Source: Burkholderiales bacterium C2 (GTDB lineage: Bacteria; Pseudomonadota; Gammaproteobacteria; Burkholderiales; Burkholderiaceae_C). Taken from it: a stretch of 64,000 bases of DNA. The translations under genes were made by a program, and so were the position numbers. Under the pieces are notes generated by a model, which worked only from the letters and a program-made list of their open reading frames with translations, had not been told where the DNA came from and made no database searches. Location of the stretch: assembly GCA_005503085.1 (NCBI GenBank), contig SCOI01000006.1, positions 1-64,000 on the forward strand. Direction: 5' to 3'. Each line of letters starts with the position of its first letter. Position 1 is the stretch's first letter. This document shows positions 56,720 through 64,000 of the stretch, in pieces.

Positions 56720-58129
56720 ATGCCAAACAGCACCACTGCCACAGCTCTCGGAATCAGCGAAGAATTGCTGCGTCGCTACGACGTGGCCGGCCCGCGCTAC
56801 ACCTCCTACCCGACCGCCGATCGCTTCGTCGAGGCCTTCACGGTGGCCCAGTACGAACAGGCGCTGGCCCAGCGCGCCAGCGGCTCGCTGGTCGGTGGCG
56901 GCACGCCGCTGTCGGTCTATGTGCATGTGCCGTTCTGCGAATCGGTCTGCTACTACTGCGCCTGCAACAAGGTCATCACCCGCCACCATGAGCGCGCCGG
57001 CGAGTATCTGCAGGCCCTGAACACCGAGATGGACCTGACACTGGCCCATCTGGGCCGTGCGCAGACCGTGTCGCAGCTGCATCTGGGGGGCGGCTCGCCG
57101 ACCTTTCTGAGCGATGCCGAGCTGAGCCAGCTGATGCTGGACCTGCGCAGCCGCTTCAAGCTGGCGGCCGGCGCCGAGATCTCGATCGAGGTCGACCCGC
57201 GCACCGTCACCGAGCAGCGCCTGGCGCATCTGCGCAGCCTGGGCTTCAATCGGCTGAGCTTCGGCGTGCAGGACTTCGACGCCGAGGTGCAGAAGGCGGT
57301 GCACCGCATCCAGAGCTTTGACAGCGTGGCCAGCCTGATGAGCCAGGCCCGCGCGCTGGGCTTCGAGTCGACCAATGTCGACCTGATCTACGGCCTGCCG
57401 TTGCAGACGCCCGAGTCCTTTGCCCGCACCGTCGCCCAGGTCGCGGCGCTGCGGCCCGACCGCATCGCGCTCTACGGCTATGCCCATCTGCCGCAACGCT
57501 TCAAGCCGCAGCGCCGCATCGACATCACCCAGCTGCCGCCGGCCGCCGACAAGCTGCACATGCTCTCGGGGGCGATCAGCGGTTTCATTGCCCAGGGCTA
57601 CAGCTATATCGGCATGGACCATTTCGCCTTGCCGACCGACTCGCTGGCGGTGGCCAAGCGCCAGGGGCGCTTGCACCGCAATTTCCAGGGCTACAGCACC
57701 CAGGCCGACTGCGATCTGATCGGGCTGGGTGTCTCGGCCATTGGCCGGGTCGGTGCCACCTACAGCCAGAACGCCAAGACCCTGCCCGAGTATTACGACG
57801 CGCTGCGCCAGGGCCAACTGCCGGTGGTGCGCGGCCTGGCGCTGACGCGCGACGACCTGCTGCGCCGCGCGATGATCATGGCGCTGATGTGCCAGGGCCG
57901 GGTCGAGTTCGAGTCGATCGAGCTGGCCCATCTGATCAAGGTGGGCGAGTACTTCCGACCCGAACTGGAGCGGCTGGCCCCGCTGCAGCAGGCCGGCATG
58001 GTCACGATCACGCCGGACGCGATCGAGGTGACGGCGCTGGGCTGGTACTTTGTGCGGGCCGTCGCGATGGTGTTCGACCGTTATCTGCAGGCCGATCGCA
58101 CAAGAGAGCGCTTTTCTAAGATCATCTGA
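56720..58129 (+). CDS. hemN: Oxygen-independent coproporphyrinogen III oxidase
   Basis: 469-residue radical-SAM enzyme that decarboxylates coproporphyrinogen III in heme synthesis without oxygen. N-terminal RYDVAGPRYTSYPTADRF is followed by the cluster motif CESVCYYCAC (CxxxCxxC), and by LHLGGGSPTFL and FGVQDFDAEVQKAVHR. Full length. It follows the FNR-like box and lies 2 bp before the next gene. It supplies heme under low oxygen for the cbb3 oxidase. Confidence 0.96.
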   Translation: MPNSTTATALGISEELLRRYDVAGPRYTSYPTADRFVEAFTVAQYEQALAQRASGSLVGGGTPLSVYVHVPFCESVCYYCACNKVITRHHERAGEYLQALNTEMDLTLAHLGRAQTVSQLHLGGGSPTFLSDAELSQLMLDLRSRFKLAAGAEISIEVDPRTVTEQRLAHLRSLGFNRLSFGVQDFDAEVQKAVHRIQSFDSVASLMSQARALGFESTNVDLIYGLPLQTPESFARTVAQVAALRPDRIALYGYAHLPQRFKPQRRIDITQLPPAADKLHMLSGAISGFIAQGYSYIGMDHFALPTDSLAVAKRQGRLHRNFQGYSTQADCDLIGLGVSAIGRVGATYSQNAKTLPEYYDALRQGQLPVVRGLALTRDDLLRRAMIMALMCQGRVEFESIELAHLIKVGEYFRPELERLAPLQQAGMVTITPDAIEVTALGWYFVRAVAMVFDRYLQADRTRERFSKII

Positions 58130-58131
58130 GC

Positions 58132-58836
58132 ATGGATGCAGCGCTTGCCGGCTCGGCCCTGCTGATGGGCCTGGCCGGTTCCCCCCATTGCCTGGCGATG
58201 TGCGGCGCGGCCTGCGCCGGCCTGAGCGGCGGCGCGCCGCGCGCGATGGCTTCGTTCCAGTTCGGCCGCTGGCTCAGCTATGCGGCCGGCGGTGCGCTGG
58301 CGGCCGCCAGCGTCGGCTGGGCCGCGCAGCTGGGTCAGGCCACCGCGGTGCTGCGGCCGCTGTGGCTGATGGTGCATCTGGCGGCGCTGGGCCTGGGGCT
58401 CTATCTGCTGTGGCGCGGGCGCCAGCCGGCCTGGCTGGAAAACCTCGGCCAGCGGGTGTCGCGCGAAACCAGCGTGTCGCTGGCGGGATTGCGGCCCGGC
58501 CAGGCGGCGCTGGGCGGGGGGCGACCCACCCGCGCGCTGCTGGGCGGCCTGGGCTGGCTGGCCTGGCCCTGCGGCCTGCTGCAGTCGGCCCTGGTGGTGG
58601 CGGCGCTGGCCTCGGGGCCGGCGCAGGGGGCGCTGGTGATGACGGCCTTCGCCGCCGGCTCCGGCCTGGGCCTGGTGCTCGGGCCGGCGCTGTTGCGCCG
58701 CCTGTTCGGCGTCGGGGAGGGCGGCCTGGTCTGGGCGATCCGGCTGGCCGGGCTGGGTCTGGCGGCGGCCTCGGTTTTCGCGCTGGGCCATGGGGTCTGG
58801 GTGCAGATCGCCGACTGGTGCGGCCGCGCTTTCTGA
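58132..58836 (+). CDS. SafE/TauE-type membrane protein, possible cbb3 copper factor
   Basis: 234-residue protein with about six helices and the metal-site-like motif GSPHCLAMCG near the N-terminus, typical of the DsbD-like/SafE small family often linked to cbb3 and copper genes. It follows hemN by two bases, so the two are likely co-transcribed. The exact activity is unproven. Confidence 0.8.
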   Translation: MDAALAGSALLMGLAGSPHCLAMCGAACAGLSGGAPRAMASFQFGRWLSYAAGGALAAASVGWAAQLGQATAVLRPLWLMVHLAALGLGLYLLWRGRQPAWLENLGQRVSRETSVSLAGLRPGQAALGGGRPTRALLGGLGWLAWPCGLLQSALVVAALASGPAQGALVMTAFAAGSGLGLVLGPALLRRLFGVGEGGLVWAIRLAGLGLAAASVFALGHGVWVQIADWCGRAF

Positions 58837-58844
58837 GCCCAACA

Positions 58845-58854
58845 CTTATATAAG
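58845..58854. promoter_or_regulatory. CTTATATAAG palindrome upstream of icd
   Basis: A perfect 10-bp palindrome lies 87 bp before the icd start and about 30 bp before a -10-like TAGAAT at 58884-58889. Its position near the -35 region would suit an operator. I recall similar TTATATAA palindromes ahead of TCA-cycle genes in Betaproteobacteria but could not check it. Confidence 0.45.
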
Positions 58855-58940
58855 ACTTGAGCCCGTCGCCGGACTTGCCGGCATAGAATCGGCGCCTCAG
58901 TCGTTTCACCCCCTTGCGCTTTGCGCGGAGCAGACCACAC

Positions 58941-60194
58941 ATGTATCAACACATCAAGGTGCCCGAGGGCGGGCAGAAGATCACCGTCAACGCCGACTTC
59001 TCCCTGAATGTGCCCGATCAGCCCATCATTCCCTTCATCGAGGGCGATGGCACCGGTTTCGACATCACGCCGGTGATGATCAAGGTGGTCGATGCGGCGG
59101 TGGCCAAGGCCTACGGCGGCCAGAAGAAGATCCACTGGATGGAGATCTATGCCGGCGAGAAGGCCACCCAGGTCTACGGCCCCGATGTGTGGCTGCCGGC
59201 CGAGACGCTGGAGGTGCTGCGCGAGTATGTGGTCTCGATCAAGGGGCCGCTGACCACGCCGGTCGGCGGCGGCATCCGTTCGCTGAACGTCGCGCTGCGC
59301 CAGGAACTGGACCTGTATGTCTGCCTGCGCCCGGTGCAGTATTTCAAGGGCGTGCCCTCGCCGCTGAAGGAGCCCGAGAAGACCCATATGGTGATCTTCC
59401 GCGAGAACTCGGAAGACATTTACGCCGGTATCGAGTACGAGGCCGAGAGCGACAAGGCCAAGAAGCTGATCAAGTTCCTGCAGGAGGAAATGGGGGTCAA
59501 GAAGATCCGCTTCCCCAATACCTCGGGCATCGGCATCAAGCCGGTCTCCCGCGAGGGCACCGAGCGCCTGGTGCGCAAGGCCATCCAGTACGCCATCGAC
59601 AATGACAAGCCCAGTGTCACCATCGTGCACAAGGGAAATATCATGAAGTACACCGAGGGTGGCTTCCGTGACTGGGCCTACAGCCTGGCGCAAAAGGAAT
59701 TCGGCGCCGAGCTGATCGACGGCGGCCCCTGGTGCAAGTTCAAGAGCCCGAAGAGCGGCAAGGACATCACGATCAAGGATTCGATCGCCGATGCCTTCCT
59801 GCAGCAGATCCTGCTGCGCCCGGCCGAGTACTCGGTGGTCGCGACGCTGAACCTGAACGGCGACTACATCTCCGACGCGCTGGCCGCCCAGGTCGGCGGC
59901 ATCGGCATCGCGCCCGGCGCCAATATGTCGGACTCGGTGGCCTGCTTCGAAGCCACCCATGGCACCGCGCCGAAATATGCAGGCAAGGACTATGTGAACC
60001 CGGGCAGCGAGATCCTGTCGGCCGAGATGATGCTGCGCCATATGGGCTGGACGGCCGCCGCCGACCTGATCATCAGCGCGCTGGAAAAGGCCATCGCCAG
60101 CAAGAAGGTCACCTATGACTTCGCCCGCCTGATGGACGGCGCGACCCAGGTCTCCTGCTCCGGCTTCGGCCAGGTCATGATCGATCAGATGTAA
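58941..60194 (+). CDS. icd: NADP-dependent isocitrate dehydrogenase, dimeric type
   Basis: 417-residue homodimeric enzyme, typical length. Substrate-binding residues are in [23 protein letters not shown] (the Ser that AceK phosphorylates in E. coli) and [19 protein letters not shown] specificity is suggested by [20 protein letters not shown] (Lys-Tyr pair). It starts [10 protein letters not shown] at 58941. The monomeric enzyme at 22533 is a second, unrelated isozyme. Confidence 0.97.
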   Translation: MYQHIKVPEGGQKITVNADFSLNVPDQPIIPFIEGDGTGFDITPVMIKVVDAAVAKAYGGQKKIHWMEIYAGEKATQVYGPDVWLPAETLEVLREYVVSIKGPLTTPVGGGIRSLNVALRQELDLYVCLRPVQYFKGVPSPLKEPEKTHMVIFRENSEDIYAGIEYEAESDKAKKLIKFLQEEMGVKKIRFPNTSGIGIKPVSREGTERLVRKAIQYAIDNDKPSVTIVHKGNIMKYTEGGFRDWAYSLAQKEFGAELIDGGPWCKFKSPKSGKDITIKDSIADAFLQQILLRPAEYSVVATLNLNGDYISDALAAQVGGIGIAPGANMSDSVACFEATHGTAPKYAGKDYVNPGSEILSAEMMLRHMGWTAAADLIISALEKAIASKKVTYDFARLMDGATQVSCSGFGQVMIDQM

Positions 60195-60201
60195 AACCCC
60201 C

Positions 60202-60225
60202 ATCCGGCACCTCCCGGTGCCGGAT
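60202..60225. terminator. Hairpin after icd
   Basis: A perfect 10-bp ATCCGGCACC/GGTGCCGGAT stem with loop TCCC, 7 bases after the icd stop and convergent to the cold-shock gene. No U-run. Confidence 0.6.
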
Positions 60226-60251
60226 CTGGGCAGTGCCGCATCAGTGCCGCT

Positions 60252-60500
60252 TCAGGCGGCGCGCAGCGCCTGGCCTTCCGGTATCAGCTCGGCCTCGTCC
60301 AGCGGGCGGATGTTCTGTGCTAGTTGGCCCTTGGGGCCTTGCACCAGATCAAAGCTGACCCGGCCACCCTGGCGCAGCGTGCGAAAGCCTTCCATCTGGA
60401 TGGCCGAAAAATGGGCGAATACATCCTCGCCGCCCGCCTCCGGTTCAAGAAAGCCGAAGCCCTTGGCGTCGTTGAACCATTTCACCGTTCCTACTGCCAT
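60252..60500 (-). CDS. Cold-shock domain protein (CspD-like)
   Basis: 82-residue OB-fold RNA/DNA-binding protein. RNP1 is KGFGFLEPE and RNP2 is DVFAHFSAI, with a [12 protein letters not shown] start. It is divergent from clpS, as cspD is in E. coli, which supports the CspD-like label. The tail [16 protein letters not shown] is longer than in classical CspA. Confidence 0.92.
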   Translation of the reverse strand: MAVGTVKWFNDAKGFGFLEPEAGGEDVFAHFSAIQMEGFRTLRQGGRVSFDLVQGPKGQLAQNIRPLDEAELIPEGQALRAA

Positions 60501-60722
60501 AACCGTCTCCACCCCACTGGTTTTTGTACCGGCGGGATTCTCAAAGCGCGGTCCACCGGCTGTCAATTCAGGGCCTGCCCGGGGGGTAGTTGTACGGAGA
60601 GGGTGGGGTCGGGCGTTGAAAAGGCGCGCAGCTCGCCCCCATATCCCGGAGTGCTTGTGGAATGCTTGACGGAAGATCCCCTTGCAGCGGCGCGCTCCGG
60701 CCCCACTCTATAGAATCAGCCT

Positions 60723-61087
60723 ATGCCCGATCTACCCAACAAGCCCCCCGAACCGCCGGTGAAAACCCCGGGCGTCGGGCCCGGCCGCGACGATGCGGAC
60801 GGCACCACCACGCTGGAACGGGTGGCGCAGAAAACCGAGCCGCCGCGCCTGTACCAGGTGCTGCTGCTCAATGATGATTTCACGCCCATGGAGTTTGTCG
60901 TCATGGTGCTACAAGAGTTTTTTCGCCATGACTTGGATACTGCAACCCAAATCATGCTGAAAATCCACCATGAGGGCCGGGGCGTTTGCGGTGTGTTCAC
61001 CAAGGACGTGGCGGCCACCAAGGTTGAGTTGGTGCTGGCCGCCGCAAGGCGAGCCGGCCATCCCCTGCAGTGCATTATGGAGGCCGC

Positions 61088-61091
<4 letters not shown>
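60723..61091 (+). CDS. clpS: ClpS adaptor
   Basis: 122-residue adaptor that delivers N-degron substrates to ClpA. Core motifs are [24 protein letters not shown] and [21 protein letters not shown]. It overlaps clpA by the ATGA at 61088-61091. The N-terminal 40 residues are Pro/charged-rich and probably flexible. Confidence 0.97.
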
Positions 61092-63412
<2,321 letters not shown>

Positions 63413-63416
63413 TCAG

Positions 63417-63440
63417 AAAAGGCCCCTCGGGGCCTTTTTT
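63417..63440 (+). terminator. Intrinsic terminator after clpA
   Basis: A 9-bp stem AAAAGGCCC/GGGCCTTTT with loop CTCG, followed by T residues, 4 bases after the clpA stop. It is symmetrical (A-run before, T-run after), so it probably also ends the convergent mtfA transcript, whose stop abuts it. Confidence 0.88.
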
Positions 63441-64000
63441 CATGGTGCCGGGTCTTGCATGAAGTAGCCGGCCAGTAGCTCATACAGCGCCGGCTGCTCC
63501 CACTTCAGTTCGGCAGGGGCTACAAAGAAGGCTTCGGCCGCGACGGCGAAGAACTCCTCCAGGCTCTCGGCGCCGTAGGGATCGATCAGGGTCGGCGCCT
63601 CGGCATCGACCTGCTCGCAGAACCACTGCCACTCGGCTTCGATCACATCGAGCCAGCGCTCGTGTTCGGCCGCCGAGCCCAGCGGCGGCACCCCATCGGC
63701 GAGGCCGTCGCCCATGTCCAGCACATGGGCGAATTCATGGATGACGACGTTGTAAATGCTGTCCGGCACTGCCGAGGCGGGGTCGCCGCTGTCGACCTCG
63801 CTCCAGGCCAGCATCAAGGGACCGCCCTCCATCGCCTCGCCGGCCAGCACCTCCTCGTAGCGGTGGACCACGCCGTCCTCGTCAATGAATTCGCGCTGCG
63901 CGACCACCTCGCCGGCATGCATCACGATGCCGACAAAGCCGTCGTAGGCCGCCAGACCCAGGCGCAGCACCGGCAGGCAGGCCTGGGCCGTGACGGCCAG
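63440..64000 (-). CDS. MtfA-like zinc peptidase (N-terminal part missing)
   Basis: At least 187 residues of the C-terminal part of the M90 (MtfA/glucose-regulated metallopeptidase) family. The zinc-binding HExxH is in VVIHEFAHVLDMGDG, with the downstream Glu in SLEEFFAVAAEAFFVAP. The frame is open to the window edge with the family sequence LAVTAQACLPVLRLGL, so the start lies outside. Confidence 0.9.
   Translation of the reverse strand: MAVTAQACLPVLRLGLAAYDGFVGIVMHAGEVVAQREFIDEDGVVHRYEEVLAGEAMEGGPLMLAWSEVDSGDPASAVPDSIYNVVIHEFAHVLDMGDGLADGVPPLGSAAEHERWLDVIEAEWQWFCEQVDAEAPTLIDPYGAESLEEFFAVAAEAFFVAPAELKWEQPALYELLAGYFMQDPAP

Overview
The window is a 64 kb chromosomal segment from a high-GC Betaproteobacterium of the order Burkholderiales, most likely near the Roseateles/Pelomonas/Rubrivivax/Leptothrix group. 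This rests on gene content and order: phaR-rimO, divergent smpB/ratA, exbB-exbD-lpxK-ycaR-kdsB-adk, a complete ccoNOQP cluster with an FNR-type regulator and hemN, and cspD/clpS-clpA. I have no species-level proof. I saw no tRNA, rRNA, insertion sequence, phage gene or CRISPR array. About 64 protein genes cover almost all of the sequence. Two genes run off the ends: a LivK-like binding protein at 1 and an MtfA-like peptidase at 64000.

Region by region. 1-1077 holds the end of a branched-chain amino acid binding protein. 1141-9868 (minus strand) is a sugar uptake and activation module: an OmpR/TctE-type two-component pair, a LamB-like porin, a GtsA-like binding protein, two permeases, an ATPase and glucokinase. 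10047-15198 carries phaR, rimO, a PLP trans-sulfuration enzyme, smpB, ratA, an RnfH-like gene and a DUF4124 protein. 15328-19740 is guaB, an MFS transporter and guaA. 19983-28852 is mixed: patatin, a decayed TetR gene, a quinone oxidoreductase, monomeric isocitrate dehydrogenase, twin 2H phosphoesterases, DUF72, tadA and LD-carboxypeptidase. 29070-35637 is an oligopeptide-type ABC operon. 36215-40022 is a TonB-ExbB-ExbD-ExbD-TPR cluster. 40088-44766 (minus) carries a 3-hydroxyacyl-CoA dehydrogenase, adk, kdsB, ycaR, lpxK and an exbD/exbB pair. 45118-48044 has xseA, sodB, DUF3597 and DUF192 genes. 48104-58836 is the cbb3 oxidase gene set (ccoI, ccoS, ccoN, ccoO, ccoQ, ccoP, ccoG, a FixH-like gene), an FNR-type regulator, hemN and a SafE-like membrane protein. 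58941-64000 has NADP-isocitrate dehydrogenase, a cold-shock protein, clpS, clpA and mtfA.

How it works together. The left part couples outer-membrane, periplasmic and inner-membrane sugar transport to phosphorylation. The cbb3 region is a microaerobic respiration unit: oxidase subunits, copper and [Fe-S] assembly factors, heme synthesis, and an oxygen sensor with matching TTGAT-N4-ATCAA sites upstream of ccoN (perfect) and between fnr and hemN (one mismatch).

The most interesting small-scale observations are these: a second, synonymously diverged copy of the smpB 3' end that supplies the stop codon of the neighbouring metC-like gene; a tandem pair of 2H phosphoesterases in which the first copy has lost both catalytic histidines; a TetR regulator with no DNA-binding domain and an internal stop beside its presumed target; several uncatalogued palindromes and hairpins that look regulatory; and a perfect FNR box inside the ccoS reading frame. 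I did not find a clearly new multi-gene system; most of the window is conserved housekeeping DNA.
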